From Paenibacillus oralis (GTDB lineage: Bacteria; Bacillota; Bacilli; Paenibacillales; Paenibacillaceae), in NCBI RefSeq assembly GCF_003863965.1, contig NZ_RRCN01000002.1:64569-128568 (forward strand): DNA of 64,000 nucleotides, written 5' to 3'. The translations under genes and the position numbers were made by a program. The notes below the pieces were generated by a model. The model saw only the letters and a list, made by a program, of their open reading frames with translations. It searched no databases and was not told the origin of the DNA. Positions 9,141-20,052 of this stretch are shown here, one piece after another. Each line of letters opens with the position of its first letter. Positions within the stretch are counted from its first letter, which is position 1.

Positions 9141-9190
9141 GATTTTTTTCTCTGGCCTAGAAGGTACGGAGCCATTCGGTTGGTTTAAAC

Positions 9191-9263
9191 AACTCGACAT
9201 GAGGTTTAAGTCTGTCTTCAGACGACAATCCCCCAGGGATTAAACCTTGTGCCGAGTTTTTTT
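9191..9263 (+). terminator. attenuator-type terminator between genes
   Basis: AACTCGACATGAGGTTTAA (9191-9209) pairs with TTAAACCTTGTGCCGAGTT, ending in a run of seven T. The enclosed loop carries its own hairpin (GTCTGTCTTCAGAC) followed by CAATCCCCC. This is the same internal layout as the terminator half of the leader RNAs described below, but without their 5' hairpin. It would limit transcription into the transglycosylase-like gene. Confidence 0.7.
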
Positions 9264-9293
9264 AATTTTATTCTTCTGAAAGGAAACGATCCA

Positions 9294-10541
9294 ATGAATA
9301 AGTTTGACATTCGTGCCATTGAGCATGAGAGACATGCATTAAAGCAAATTAAGAAAACCGGCAGCTTATTTACATGCACAAATCGTGAAAACTTTATCAA
9401 AAAGGTAGATGGAAAATTCATTTACTTTCGGACTAATCACAGTAAATCTATACACAAAGTACCGCGAGAGCATGTTCGCAAGGCTATTTCATTCTTACTT
9501 TATAAGAGGAGTGTAACTAGACAACAACTCGAAAAATTCCACAACTTTAGTTCATTTCTTATGGGTTTCCTTCGTTTGGCGCTTGTGGATATTAAACAGA
9601 TCGCTCGAATCCAAGTTCTAAGAACTCGGGCATATCGCATTGTCATGAAGGCGATCCGTTTCTGGTTTGCTGGTCTCGATAGAGATCCACAAATGATGTA
9701 TATGGTGGGGGAATATACCCAGGCACCTGGTAACTGGATATTGATGAGTTACTGGAATCTACGTCATGATAAGCATGAAAACTGGAAGAAAAATGCCCGG
9801 AAACATAAATGTAAGATACTTTTGGATTCTGGAGAATTCTCGTACTTCAAGGCAAGAAGAAAATTAAGGGCTGCCCAACGTTTATTGGCAACGATGATCG
9901 AAGGCACATATCAATGGAGCCAGCAGCTTTTAATGATTGAGGAACTCAGACAAAGGGTTGCTCCAATTTCAATCAAAGAATACGCTGAGTTCGTTAAAAG
10001 ACACCAAGACATTTTGTTCGGATGCTTTAATCTTGATGTGGTCGGAAACCCAATTCGTAGCAAGATGAATGCGAATTTTTTAAAATCACAAGGTCTGAAT
10101 CCAATAGAAATCTGGCACCCTCAGAGTGGGTTTGAGGCACTAGGAAAGCTGGTGTCTGAGGATCACGATCTTATAGCTATTGGGGGGTTGGTTTTCCTCA
10201 GTGACGAAGAACGGACAGAGGTTCTTGACAATGTATTCGCTTTGTATCCAGACCAGCCGTTTCACATCCTAGGCTGCAGCTCAAGTGCATTATATCGGTA
10301 TCCCATTCACTCCAGTGACTCCACTGGTCCAATTATGGGCAGACGTTATCTATCTCTGATTACCGAGACCGGACATGACAAGGCAGATGTCGACCATAGT
10401 TGGCATGAATGGAACGAAGATGAGGCACTTGTCTTTAATATTCGCCAGCTTTCAAGGCTGGAGGAGGCTTACGATGGGGTTCAAATTGAATTAGTGACTC
10501 CGCCCGTTATGCATACTGGTGTTCAATTGACGATCTTTTAG
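9294..10541 (+). CDS. TGT-like / DpdA-like transglycosylase family protein
   Basis: 415 residues from ATG 9294 (AAAGGAAACG upstream). The C-terminal two thirds carry hallmarks of the tRNA-guanine transglycosylase fold as seen in DpdA-like DNA-modifying members: LDSGEFSYFK (substrate-binding Asp context), a CFNLDVVGNP strand, GLNPIEIWHP, a DLIAIGGLVFLS strand, and HILGCSSSALYRYP leading to SSDSTGP, where a catalytic Asp is expected. DpdA exchanges a guanine in DNA for a 7-deazaguanine precursor. No preQ0 pathway genes (folE, queD, queE, queC) were recognised in the window, so substrate and role are inferred. An N-terminal 130 residues of basic helices precede the fold. The gene belongs to the acquired block. 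Confidence 0.6.
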   Translation: MNKFDIRAIEHERHALKQIKKTGSLFTCTNRENFIKKVDGKFIYFRTNHSKSIHKVPREHVRKAISFLLYKRSVTRQQLEKFHNFSSFLMGFLRLALVDIKQIARIQVLRTRAYRIVMKAIRFWFAGLDRDPQMMYMVGEYTQAPGNWILMSYWNLRHDKHENWKKNARKHKCKILLDSGEFSYFKARRKLRAAQRLLATMIEGTYQWSQQLLMIEELRQRVAPISIKEYAEFVKRHQDILFGCFNLDVVGNPIRSKMNANFLKSQGLNPIEIWHPQSGFEALGKLVSEDHDLIAIGGLVFLSDEERTEVLDNVFALYPDQPFHILGCSSSALYRYPIHSSDSTGPIMGRRYLSLITETGHDKADVDHSWHEWNEDEALVFNIRQLSRLEEAYDGVQIELVTPPVMHTGVQLTIF

Positions 10542-10554
10542 AAGGAGGGAAAAG

Positions 10555-10719
10555 ATGATGGAATTTGTTAAGGCGCACTATTTTGATATCGCAGTTGTAA
10601 TTGTTGCGATTTATCTTTTGATGAAAGTGAAACGAATGGCACAGAAGGTAATTGGTATTACCTTCAGCTTGGCGGCAATCGCTCGGGTTATTGTGATCTA
10701 TACAAATCTTCATAACTGA
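10555..10719 (+). CDS. small membrane protein
   Basis: 54 residues from ATG 10555 with GAAGGAGGG six bases upstream, starting 13 bp after the transglycosylase-like gene. There is one clear N-terminal membrane helix (FDIAVVIVAIYLLM) and a second hydrophobic stretch (ITFSLAAIARVIVIY). No family recognised. Followed by a strong terminator. Confidence 0.65.
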   Translation: MMEFVKAHYFDIAVVIVAIYLLMKVKRMAQKVIGITFSLAAIARVIVIYTNLHN

Positions 10720-10744
10720 GAGAGTTTACACAACACAATGAAAA

Positions 10745-10788
10745 AAGAAGCTCTGTAGTTAAATGGACAGGGCTTCTTTACTTTTTTT
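10745..10788 (+). terminator. intrinsic terminator
   Basis: AAGAAGCTCTG (10745-10755) pairs with CAGGGCTTCTTT (from 10768), followed by a T-rich run. It ends the rightward operon of the transglycosylase-like gene. Confidence 0.8.
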
Positions 10789-10800
10789 CGGGTATTCAGA

Positions 10801-10838
10801 TGCCAGGTTCAACGAATTGAGTCTATATGAACCTGGCA
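10801..10838. terminator. perfect inverted repeat between convergent genes
   Basis: TGCCAGGTTCA (10801-10811) and TGAACCTGGCA (10828-10838) form an 11-bp stem. It lies between the rightward operon and the leftward gene ending at 10877. The T content is weak, but it probably helps terminate the leftward transcript. Confidence 0.5.
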
Positions 10839-10876
10839 TTATTTATCCGGAAACAAAATCTGAAGAGCCTTTTTTT

Positions 10877-11914
10877 CTATTTGTGTTTTGGTGGGAAAGC
10901 AACGACTTTTCCTTCAGAGGCTCCGGCAATTTCGCGGTTTTTCTCGATAATCCGTCGTCTATCTTGAATGCTTTGGTCAAAGAATGTTTTTTCAGCGGCA
11001 TCGGCACATTCCGGCACTTCTTCGCTAGGAAATGGTTTTGGAGCGAGCCCTTGACTTGTATATTCCATTCGGACAGGAATAGGTCGGCCGGATGCTTCGT
11101 ATGCCAGACGTTGCCTTCTTTCGCAGTCAGCTCTCCAAGCAAATAAAATAGATTCGCCATAAGGCCGATCCGGGAAAAGATCACGCCAAGTAATTTTAGG
11201 TTCTTCCTCGTCAAAATGCTTTTTGATTATCCCATAGGACTTATTTGGGTTTGCCATAGTGAAAGCTCTCAGGATATTGGCATTCTGAAACAAAAAGAAC
11301 GCAGCTACAGGGATGAATGCTTTTCCCCAACCTTCTGTAATGTTTGCAAATGGATTCATGTAGAGCATGCCGGCGATGATAAGTAGAATGGCAGTCGCGT
11401 TAACGAGAAACTGGAGCATCAGGGATTTACCAATGACCATCACTACTGACGGTTTGGAATAAGGGTCAAACTGTGTATATTTAGCGTTAATATACACACG
11501 GTCCCTGAAGTCAGAAACAACAGATCTATAAAATGGATCGAGAGCTTGGCTTTTAGCATCGCTGGTTAGTGCTACTGGAGGTGCCAATAGATAGTACAAA
11601 TGGAGTGGAGCAATATACGGCGTATCCTTCCAGCGATAGAATTCCAATTCATAGAGCCGGTTTCTCATCTCTTCTACATATTTGAAGAATTTGTCTCCAG
11701 ATCGGGTTAACAACAAGGTAGCAATTACGACCAGAATCCAATCCCAATAGTGGCCGAAGACATACCCAATGTAATGATTGTATTCGGTAAACGGTTTTTT
11801 ATCCTTGGAGAACCACTGAACAACCATAGTGACAGGATAGGCTGCGATCGCCAAGAGAATTGCATTTTTTATGATAAACCATACTGGTTTAAAAGCATCT
11901 CGCATCTTGCTCAC
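10877..11914 (-). CDS. multi-pass membrane protein of unknown function
   Basis: 345 residues. There are four likely membrane helices: AILLAIAAYPVTMVV and WDWILVVIATLLL near the N-terminus, then FLVNATAILLIIAGMLYM and AFIPVAAFFLFQNANIL at about 160-215. A cytosolic C-terminal region rich in charged residues follows. The layout recalls membrane subunits of conjugation/secretion coupling complexes, but no motif proves it. The start has AAGAGGTGAG upstream, and a TATAAT-like box on the minus strand (11939-11944) is the likely promoter. It is transcribed against its neighbours. Confidence 0.6.
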   Translation of the reverse strand: MSKMRDAFKPVWFIIKNAILLAIAAYPVTMVVQWFSKDKKPFTEYNHYIGYVFGHYWDWILVVIATLLLTRSGDKFFKYVEEMRNRLYELEFYRWKDTPYIAPLHLYYLLAPPVALTSDAKSQALDPFYRSVVSDFRDRVYINAKYTQFDPYSKPSVVMVIGKSLMLQFLVNATAILLIIAGMLYMNPFANITEGWGKAFIPVAAFFLFQNANILRAFTMANPNKSYGIIKKHFDEEEPKITWRDLFPDRPYGESILFAWRADCERRQRLAYEASGRPIPVRMEYTSQGLAPKPFPSEEVPECADAAEKTFFDQSIQDRRRIIEKNREIAGASEGKVVAFPPKHK

Positions 11915-11999
11915 CTCTTAATTTGATGATGTATTCTCATTATACCGTCACTTCGTCAAACCTGCACTTTTCAAAGGGATGGACATGAAAAAATGGTTA

Positions 12000-12200
12000 T
12001 GATAAGATCAAGATATACCTTGTTTTTATCTTTTGCCCTTCTCGGTGTCATGCGACTTATCCGAGTATTCTAATGATAATCAAACTTATTTTAACTTGAA
12101 AAATCGCGTTTTAATTAAAACGACCAAAGAGCCTGCTTTAGGCTGGATTTCCTTCTGGTTTTTTTAATTAGTACGCGTTTTTTTGCATTTAAAAAACAGA
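12000..12200 (+). ncRNA. leader RNA copy 1 (5' hairpin + attenuator)
   Basis: Stem CTCGG (12041-12045) / CCGAG (12061-12065), loop containing CATGCGA, then TATTCTAA (12066-12073). A long terminator follows: CGCG with T/A tracts near 12105-12118 against AATTAGTACGCG near 12166-12177, then eight T. The enclosed segment keeps the family pattern CGACC, hairpin AGCCTGCTTTAGGCT, TTCCTTCTGG. It precedes a small gene and the exonuclease gene. Confidence 0.7.
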
Positions 12201-12213
12201 AGGGAGAACGATC

Positions 12214-12339
12214 ATGAACAGCTATATTGAACAAGAGTTTCGTAAGTTGGTCAAAGTTTACGGCATTGCGGAAGTGAGCGCTGCTATTAGGAAGCTGCTT
12301 CCCCAACCCGCAAAACCTACCGGCGAAAAGAGAAAATAA
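12214..12339 (+). CDS. small protein, unknown
   Basis: 41 residues from ATG 12214 with AGAAGGGAG nine bases upstream, directly behind leader RNA 1. Sequence begins MNSYIEQEFRKLVKVYG and ends with a basic tail (GEKRK). Helical, no family recognised. A terminator (12390-12430) separates it from the exonuclease gene. Confidence 0.6.
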   Translation: MNSYIEQEFRKLVKVYGIAEVSAAIRKLLPQPAKPTGEKRK

Positions 12340-12389
12340 AAGGTGAGTTGTCGATTGTCTATTTTAAATGATCAATTGGAGTTTTACTG

Positions 12390-12430
12390 AGGGACTTATG
12401 CGAATCACAAAGCATAATGTCCCTTTTTTA
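12390..12430 (+). terminator. intrinsic terminator / attenuator before exonuclease gene
   Basis: AGGGACTTATGC (12390-12401) pairs with GCATAATGTCCC (from 12412), followed by a T6 run and more T. It lies 35 bp before the exonuclease start, so read-through would control that gene. Confidence 0.75.
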
Positions 12431-12465
12431 TTTTTTTCTTAACAAATTTATAGGAGGTCAAGAAA

Positions 12466-13785
12466 ATGGAGAATCGCATTGGTGTTTCATTTTCACCTAA
12501 CGGCACTGTAAACAGCACGATTGTCAGCTTTGAGAGTTTGATCAGACAACTCCCCAATATGTCAGCGAGGGTTTCACATGTATCTTTCGAGAAGAATTGG
12601 CTAAAAATCGTATTTGATGAACAGAAAGGAAGCTCCGACTATACGGTTCAACATGAGGGCTTGTGCTTAAGTATGACATTGAAAAACCTCACCATGAGTG
12701 CTCTCAAATGCACCATTTATGAATTCATGAATCTATTGTTTTCGCTTCAAGTAAAGTATGGGGGGATTTACGACGTACAAAATCTTGTACTTCAAGATGG
12801 GGTGTTCTCTTTGGAATTGAAAGAATCTAAACAAGAACAACAAAGTCGTAGTTTAGACTACAAAGATGAGGACAGCCATAAGGCCAAAGACCCCAAACAG
12901 TTTATGGATTTAGCTGGCCGGTTGCTGTTAATTGATTCAAGCAATCTAATCAATGCTTGTTATTATGCTACTGCTGGGGGGAAGAAAGAGGAGGAACTTA
13001 TGCGTTCTTCTGCTGGCGTGTACACCAATGCAATTAAGGCATTGATTGATCGATTCATAAGTATCGTTCGTATCTATGCCCCTACCCATTGTGTTGTGGC
13101 AATAGACCCGGAAAGGTCTGAGCTTTTCCGGAGGGATATTTACTCGGAATATAAAGCCAATCGTGATGGGAAAGAGAAGCCGAATTCCCTAGAAGAGCAG
13201 ATCCCATTGGCTTATGAACTTTTTGATGCAATGAACGTCCCGCAACTGAAAGTCGAGCGGATGGAAGCAGACGATACAATAGCTGCTCTTACAAAACGGT
13301 GGATACGAGAGAATCGCGGTGATGTCATTGTATTAAGCAATGATAAAGACTTATATCAACTTCTGGATGGTAATGTGATTCAAGTACTGAGTGGAAATGT
13401 AGAAATGACACGTGATTTGTTTATTGCAAAGTACAGCATTACCCCAGAACAATTAGCTGATTATAAAGCATTGTGCGGGGAAGTTAGCGATAACATTCCC
13501 GGTGTTCCTGGAATAGGAGATAAGACCGCAGTGAAGCTTTTGACGGAGTATCAGTCATTGGAAGGGATCTTGACTAATGTCGGGCAATTGAAGGGGAAGG
13601 TAAAGGAAAATATGGAGCTCTACGCTGAAGACGCAAAAATGAGTAAGCGGCTTGCAATCTTGTATACCGATCTTCCTCAACTCGAATCCATCAATCTGGA
13701 CGAACTGGTGATGAAAATTAACAAGGATGGCATGCGCAGAGTACTTGAGAAGTTAGAAATTAAATTAACTCGATCCGCTGCATAA
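12466..13785 (+). CDS. 5'-3' exonuclease (FEN/PIN-like, PolI N-domain type)
   Basis: 439 residues. Residues about 155-430 match the 5'-3' exonuclease domain found in DNA polymerase I and phage exonucleases. Metal-binding acidic residues are visible in LLLIDSSN, VVAIDPERSELFRRD, EADDTIAAL and VLSNDKDLYQLL. The helix-hairpin-helix motif is DNIPGVPGIGDKTAVKLL. An N-terminal 140 residues of unknown fold is extra compared with stand-alone phage exonucleases. Likely role: removal of RNA primers or flaps in replication or repair, working with the ligase encoded at 16532. Start ATG behind ATAGGAGG. Confidence 0.88.
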   Translation: MENRIGVSFSPNGTVNSTIVSFESLIRQLPNMSARVSHVSFEKNWLKIVFDEQKGSSDYTVQHEGLCLSMTLKNLTMSALKCTIYEFMNLLFSLQVKYGGIYDVQNLVLQDGVFSLELKESKQEQQSRSLDYKDEDSHKAKDPKQFMDLAGRLLLIDSSNLINACYYATAGGKKEEELMRSSAGVYTNAIKALIDRFISIVRIYAPTHCVVAIDPERSELFRRDIYSEYKANRDGKEKPNSLEEQIPLAYELFDAMNVPQLKVERMEADDTIAALTKRWIRENRGDVIVLSNDKDLYQLLDGNVIQVLSGNVEMTRDLFIAKYSITPEQLADYKALCGEVSDNIPGVPGIGDKTAVKLLTEYQSLEGILTNVGQLKGKVKENMELYAEDAKMSKRLAILYTDLPQLESINLDELVMKINKDGMRRVLEKLEIKLTRSAA

Positions 13786-13806
13786 GGCGAGAAAAGGGGG
13801 AAACCA

Positions 13807-14199
13807 ATGATTATTTTAAATCACAATGCCGTTCTTGAAGCATCTCAGGCATATTTCAAAATGGTCTATAAATATTGGATATGCGAAGCTTCCTTGCAAA
13901 AAATCACTGAAGAAGTCGCTAAAATCGAGCTTTCGAAATTCTCGGAAGGGTTCCTAAACGAATATGAATCCTTTAAGAAATTATATGAGCAACACGAGGG
14001 AGATCTAACTGATATAGAAGATGGGAAGTCTGCTGCAGCCGCTCTGTTTATGGAGATGGTTTTACGATTTACCGAGAGGTTGGCCAATGCTAGGGAAATC
14101 GCTCTTGAAATCACTTATAGCGACCCAGAGCAGTTCACAGGTGGGCTTTCGAAAGAGTGGGGGACGTTTATAACGGACATTAAAAATGAAGAAAGGTAA
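13807..14199 (+). CDS. hypothetical protein
   Basis: 130 residues from ATG 13807 (AAAGGGGG upstream), 21 bp after the exonuclease gene and probably co-transcribed. Mixed helical protein with acidic patches (EGDLTDIEDGKSAAAA). No motif or family recognised. Confidence 0.55.
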   Translation: MIILNHNAVLEASQAYFKMVYKYWICEASLQKITEEVAKIELSKFSEGFLNEYESFKKLYEQHEGDLTDIEDGKSAAAALFMEMVLRFTERLANAREIALEITYSDPEQFTGGLSKEWGTFITDIKNEER

Positions 14200-14211
14200 T
14201 TGCCAAACAAT

Positions 14212-14231
14212 GCCGTGCATTACTGCACGGC
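14212..14231 (+). repeat. 20-bp palindrome, left copy of IS target duplication
   Basis: GCCGTGCATTACTGCACGGC is the stem-loop of the terminator that originally followed the gene ending at 14199. An identical copy is at 16267-16286, where it still carries its T-run. The two copies flank the IS1182-family element, so the palindrome appears to have been duplicated as the target. Confidence 0.75.
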
Positions 14232-14679
14232 CAGCCTGTTGAGAAACCCTCAACAGGCTATTTTTCTGTCTCTGCTACTTATGCCGCAAATCGTTATGAA
14301 ATTGATGTGGATCATATTCTCCAACAATTTATTTCAGAAATCGAAACATTTGTATATCCACAAACGAATGATTTGTATAAAGTCAGGTTATTCCTGATTG
14401 CTACCCTGGCTTTTTATATGAATTATCGCTATATTTGCATCGTAAGGGTAATCACATCAAAGGATTTAGATATATGCTGCAAGGTTTAGAAAATTCAGCT
14501 ATGATCAATAAAATGGTGGTTATTAATAAAAGCTCAATACAAAACATACTGCTTAAAACTAAGAAATGAAAATGCGTTGGCTATAAATTTTCAATTTGAT
14601 TAACAATGTGGTGAGACTACACCCTTAGCCCTCGGTTGTAGTGCCTATGGAGTTATGGAGATATTGGATTGAGAAAAAA

Positions 14680-14709
14680 GACGGTTGAGTAAAATTCTCA
14701 ACCGTCTTT
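14680..14709 (+). terminator. terminator abutting the inner IS left end
   Basis: GACGGTTGAG (14680-14689) pairs with CTCAACCGTC (14697-14706), then TTT, followed directly by CAGCCTGTTGAG. Together with 14212-14231, this is the second case of this IS end sitting against a terminator stem. Confidence 0.7.
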
Positions 14710-14815
14710 CAGCCTGTTGAGAAACCCTCAACAGGCTATTTCTTTGTTTCTTTTCTTTATGTATTCACCGCGTTAATATGATATAATATAGTTATCCTAA
14801 CAAGGCGGTGGTTGC

Positions 14816-16173
14816 ATGCTTCGCTCCAATCCGAATGTGCAAAACAGCTACGAATTCGTTTGTTTAGAAGAACTTGTACCTCAAAATCATTTGCTTCGTA
14901 AGATCCATAAACACATCGACTTTTCCTTTATTCTTGAAAAAGTTAAACCTTATTATTGCGAGGATAACGGACGTCCCTCGGTCGATCCGATCATGCTCTT
15001 CAAAATGATGTTTATCGGCTATTTATATGGCATTCGTTCTGAACGCCAGCTTGAACAGGAGGTCCAACTTAATGTGGCCTATCGCTGGTTTGTCGGATTA
15101 GGTTTGACGGATCGCGTTCCGGACCACAGCACATTAAGCTTGAATCGCAAGCGACTTCAGGACAGCGATGTTGTTCAAGAAATCTTCGACCATATTGTAT
15201 TCAAAGCTATTGAGCTGCGGATGGTCGCAGGCCGTGTATTGATTACAGATTCAACCCACCTCAAAGCCAACGCTAACAAGCGTAAATTCGTCAAACAAGA
15301 AGTTGAAAAGAGCGTTAAAACCTATCTGGATGATTTGGACGAGGCCGTTCAAACCGATCGAGCGGCTCATGGAAAAAAGCCTTAAAACCCCGGAAGGAGG
15401 TGACCCAGACCAAAGAAACAAAAGTGAGTACAACAGACCCCGAGAGTGGATATATGGTCCGCGACGGTAAACCGGAAGGCTTCTTCTATTTGGATCACCG
15501 GACGGTTGATCATAAATACAACATTATTACCGATGTACATATTACGCCCGGAAATGTCCATGACTCGACGCCTTATCTTGACCGCCTTGAACTACAAATC
15601 GAGAAGTTTGGGTTTGTTAAGACATTGGAAGCCGTTGCCCTTGATGCTGGTTATAACACCGCCGATATCTGCAAGAAACTCCATACCCGGAAGATTTATG
15701 CCGTCATTGGCGGTAGAAGCTATACCCCAGTAAAGGGCTTGATCGCCAAGTGGCGATTTAAGTATGATCACGAACGCGACTTGTATATCTGTCCACAAAA
15801 ACAGGAATTGACTTATGCTACAACGGACCGGGAGGGTTATCGCCAGTACAAATCGGCCCCCCAGATCTGTAAAGACTGCCCGTTGCTTGGGGAGTGTACA
15901 CGTTCAAGGAACAAACAAAGGGTCTTGACCCGGCATGTCTGGCAAGACAGCAAGGAGTGGGTAAAGCAAAACGGGCGCTCTCGCTCGGGCAAATATTTGT
16001 ACCGCCTCCGATACCAAACGATTGAGCGAAGTTTCGCGGATGCCAAAGAGCTCCATGGACTTCGCTATTGCCGGTTTCGCAGCAAGAAAAAGGTCTTAGA
16101 GCAAGCGCTCATGACAGCCATCTGCCAAAACATCAAGAAGATCGCCAACCACCTGGCCAAGCTGGCTAGATAG
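14816..16173 (+). pseudogene. IS1182-family transposase, split by a frameshift
   Basis: The N-terminal part (14816-15385) has the DUF772-type start (YEFVCLEELVPQNHLLRKIH, RPSVDPIMLFKMM, DHSTLS) and the first catalytic Asp region VLITDSTHLKANANK. The C-terminal part (in frame from about 15379, open to 16173) has VSTTDPESGYMVRDGKPEGF, the second Asp region (AVALDAGYNTADI), a C-x-x-C pair (CKDCPLLGEC), and the Glu region RYQTIERSFADAKELHGLRY. The frames differ by one base at GGAAAAAAGCC (15371-15381). That site also contains A AAA AAG, so -1 recoding or a homopolymer sequencing error is possible instead of inactivation. Confidence 0.85.
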
Positions 16174-16266
16174 GGCGATCTTCTTGTTTTTTAATACTCG
16201 AACTTCAGGAATTCATCTAACTTTTTCAAACAAACTCAAAACCAACAGAGCTTTGTCAACAGCCTG

Positions 16267-16295
16267 GCCGTGCATTACTGCACGGCTTTTTTGGT
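16267..16295 (+). terminator. terminator, right copy of duplicated palindrome
   Basis: GCCGTGCATTACTGCACGGC (16267-16286) followed by TTTTTT. This is the original terminator of the exonuclease operon, displaced 2 kb by the insertion. Confidence 0.8.
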
Positions 16296-16329
16296 GCTCT
16301 GTAGCTACTTCCGTTTTAACTATTTTGGT

Positions 16330-18553
<2,224 letters not shown>

Positions 18554-18560
18554 CTACACC

Positions 18561-18600
18561 AGGTTGGAGGCATACTTTTTGCGCCCCAACCTTTTATAAA
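18561..18600 (+). terminator. intrinsic terminator after ligA
   Basis: GGTTGG (18562-18567) pairs with CCAACC (18586-18591), followed by TTTTATAAA. The stem is short but GC-adequate. Confidence 0.55.
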
Positions 18601-18630
18601 ATCCAAAGTACGATAAGAGGGGCTTTCTAA

Positions 18631-19205
18631 ATGTAGTGGGACAGGACTAATCCGGAACAACTATTTCCTAATTATTATCGACTGAGGGCAGAAGCAGAAT
18701 GTGACCGGGCGAGAACTGATCGTATTCGTTGGCAGGCATGCGGCGGTACGGATGTATCTGCTGAATGGTCCTCTAACGGCAATTTTTCATTGGTGATTAA
18801 TCCCGGAGAAGTGGGAAACCAATTCTGCTATGTCTGCGGCCTTCATTCAAAATTCACTGGTCGAGGAGCTTGGAAAAGGTCTTACTACACCCTTTATGTT
18901 GGTGTGAAGTATGACACGTTTTCAAGCGAGTGTATTCTTCGAGTCAAAGTCACAAATCGTAAAAAAGCCCTTCTCCAAGTGCTTGAAGCCATCCAACACT
19001 ATAAAAAGACAAACCACTTTTGGGGGGAGTATGGCCGAGAATTTGGCACCGAGACGCACGAAAAAAGCACATTTTTAAAGAGTAGCGGGAAGGGAGCCAA
19101 GTTTGGGTCTGCACTACCGGTGACGAAACATACAATGTGATCGATGGCAGCCATTTAGGAGAGAGGCCTTTGGACAGGTGTATTCTGGGTGTTCCAGCTC
19201 AATGA
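18631..19205 (+). pseudogene. hypothetical gene with amber codon 2 and a frameshift
   Basis: ATG 18631 is followed directly by TAG (18634-18636), then an open, protein-like frame (WDRTNPEQLFPNYYRL ... FCYVCGLHSKFTGRGAWKRS ... RVKVTNRKKALLQVLEAI). Near 19085-19100 the coding potential moves by one base to a frame reading VWVCTTGDETYNVIDGSH, ending at 19205. Two lesions in one gene mean a decayed gene or poor sequence. The uninterrupted part 18790-19140 alone is 116 residues. No family recognised; it has a C-x-x-C pair. Confidence 0.5.
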
Positions 19206-19432
19206 AGATTTTCGTTGGAGCGGCGATTCCTTGATTCTGTCGAATCGATCCTTTCATTGGGGGAGGCGTCATGTTACGGGAAGTTTGATTGGGACTTCAT
19301 ATCCTGGCTGCCCAATTGGAGGGGGAGCTGCCATAAACCAGATACAAGGATTGGTCGGCAAAGATCCGCTCGCAGTAAGTTTAAATCGCAGGGAATTGAA
19401 ACAGGGGCCCAGATAAGGTCCCTGTTTTGCTT
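19203..19432 (+). pseudogene. possible frameshifted small gene ending in a terminator
   Basis: MKIF from ATG 19203 continues, after a one-base shift near 19215, as LERRFLDSVESILSLGEASC and WDFISWLPNWRGSCHKPD. The frame runs into a terminator hairpin (AAACAGGG 19399-19406 / CCCTGTTTTGCTTT from 19420). Weak evidence; nothing known resembles it. Confidence 0.3.
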
Positions 19433-19459
19433 TGAAAAGGTGTGCAAAGTGAACACTCT

Positions 19460-19632
19460 TATGCTAATATTGTTTTATACCTATCATTAATATATTTTCC
19501 CTCTCTAGCAAGCGCACAAGAGAGCATTCTAACGTACTCAAAGCACTTTTTTAAGTGATTAAGGCTAAATTGCACGCTACCAGTGTGTTCTTTTACCCTT
19601 CACTTGAAAAAGTGCTTTTTTGCGTTTTAACG
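19460..19632 (+). ncRNA. leader RNA copy 3
   Basis: Promoter-like TAATATTGTT, then the 5' hairpin CTCTC/GAGAG (19501-19524) with loop TAGCAAGCGCACAA, then CATTCTAA. Terminator arms 19541-19557 and 19600-19616 (AAGCACTTTTTTAAGTG with its complement), followed by T6. The inner hairpin is CACGCTACCAGTGTG. It precedes a small membrane-protein gene. Confidence 0.75.
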
Positions 19633-19702
19633 GTTTTTCGTGTGTGAAGCATTTGCAGGCACTAGCCTGTTTTTATCCAATCCCAGTATAGGAGTGGTTG
19701 TC

Positions 19703-19888
19703 ATGCAATTAATCATTATCTGCTCATTGGTTTATGTTATCCTCACGGCGGCCCTGGTCTGTATGTTCAAACATGAATATAAAAAAGGGCGTATCTCTGC
19801 GAGGATGGTATTATTCCAATATGCCAACTTTCATGTTGTCGCATTGATTAGTATGGTTGCTGTGTATCAGAATGTAATTTTAGCCTAA
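19703..19888 (+). CDS. small two-helix membrane protein
   Basis: 61 residues from ATG 19703 with ATAGGAG nine bases upstream. Two hydrophobic helices (LIIICSLVYVILTAALVCMF and FHVVALISMVAVYQNVIL) flank a basic loop (KHEYKKGRIS). Holin-like size, but no holin motif is recognisable. Behind leader RNA 3 and ended by a strong terminator. Confidence 0.6.
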   Translation: MQLIIICSLVYVILTAALVCMFKHEYKKGRISARMVLFQYANFHVVALISMVAVYQNVILA

Positions 19889-19917
19889 ATACGGTTTATA
19901 CCGGCGCTTTAGAAAAG

Positions 19918-19948
19918 GATAGGTGGCTAGCCGCCTATCCTTCTTTAA
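19918..19948 (+). terminator. intrinsic terminator
   Basis: GGATAGGTGGCTAGCCGCCTATCC (19918-19940 region) folds on itself and is followed by TTCTTTAATT. Confidence 0.75.
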
Positions 19949-19957
19949 TTAAGAATT

Positions 19958-20032
19958 AAGAATGCTCGCAACAAGCGATCATTTTGTTTCTGAGGATTGA
20001 TCGTTTGTTGGGTGCATTCTTCACCCTACAAC
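19958..20032 (+). terminator. attenuator module without the 5' hairpin
   Basis: AAGAATGCTCGCAACAAGCGATCA pairs with TGATCGTTTGTTGGGTGCATTCTT; the smaller alternative CGC..GCG lies inside the left arm. It ends in the family tail CACCCTACAACCCAAC just before a ribosome binding site. It has the downstream half of the leader RNA family but no ATTCTA hairpin. Confidence 0.6.
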
Positions 20033-20052
20033 CCAACTTTTTAAAAAAGGAG

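Larger units (their letters stand above)
14232..16266 (+). mobile_element. IS1182-family insertion, with a second inner left end
   Basis: The left end CAGCCTGTTGAGAAACCC (14232) and the complement of the right end, CAGGCTGTTGACAAAGC (ending 16266), are imperfect inverted repeats abutting the duplicated 20-bp palindrome. A second copy of the left end lies at 14710, right after another terminator stem (14680-14706). The 14270-14709 segment between them holds only short fragments and terminator hairpins (for example 14378-14416). The structure suggests either nested insertions or a recombination between two copies. Confidence 0.7.

Noticed and set aside
14271-14709. A small gene at 14307-14489 inside the IS region
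   Set aside because: A short protein-like stretch (VDHILQQFISEIETFVYP) exists but without a start site, and it runs through a terminator-like hairpin; treated as a fragment.
18634-18636. General reassignment of TAG to a sense codon
   Set aside because: Several intact genes (20294-20824, 21452-21916, 41546-41860) end in TAG followed by non-coding sequence, and the damaged genes also carry frameshifts and TAA stops.
19189-19490. Two overlapping ORFs at 19189 and 19215 as real genes
   Set aside because: They run through a terminator hairpin and into leader copy 3, have poor starts, and look like fragments of one frameshifted gene.
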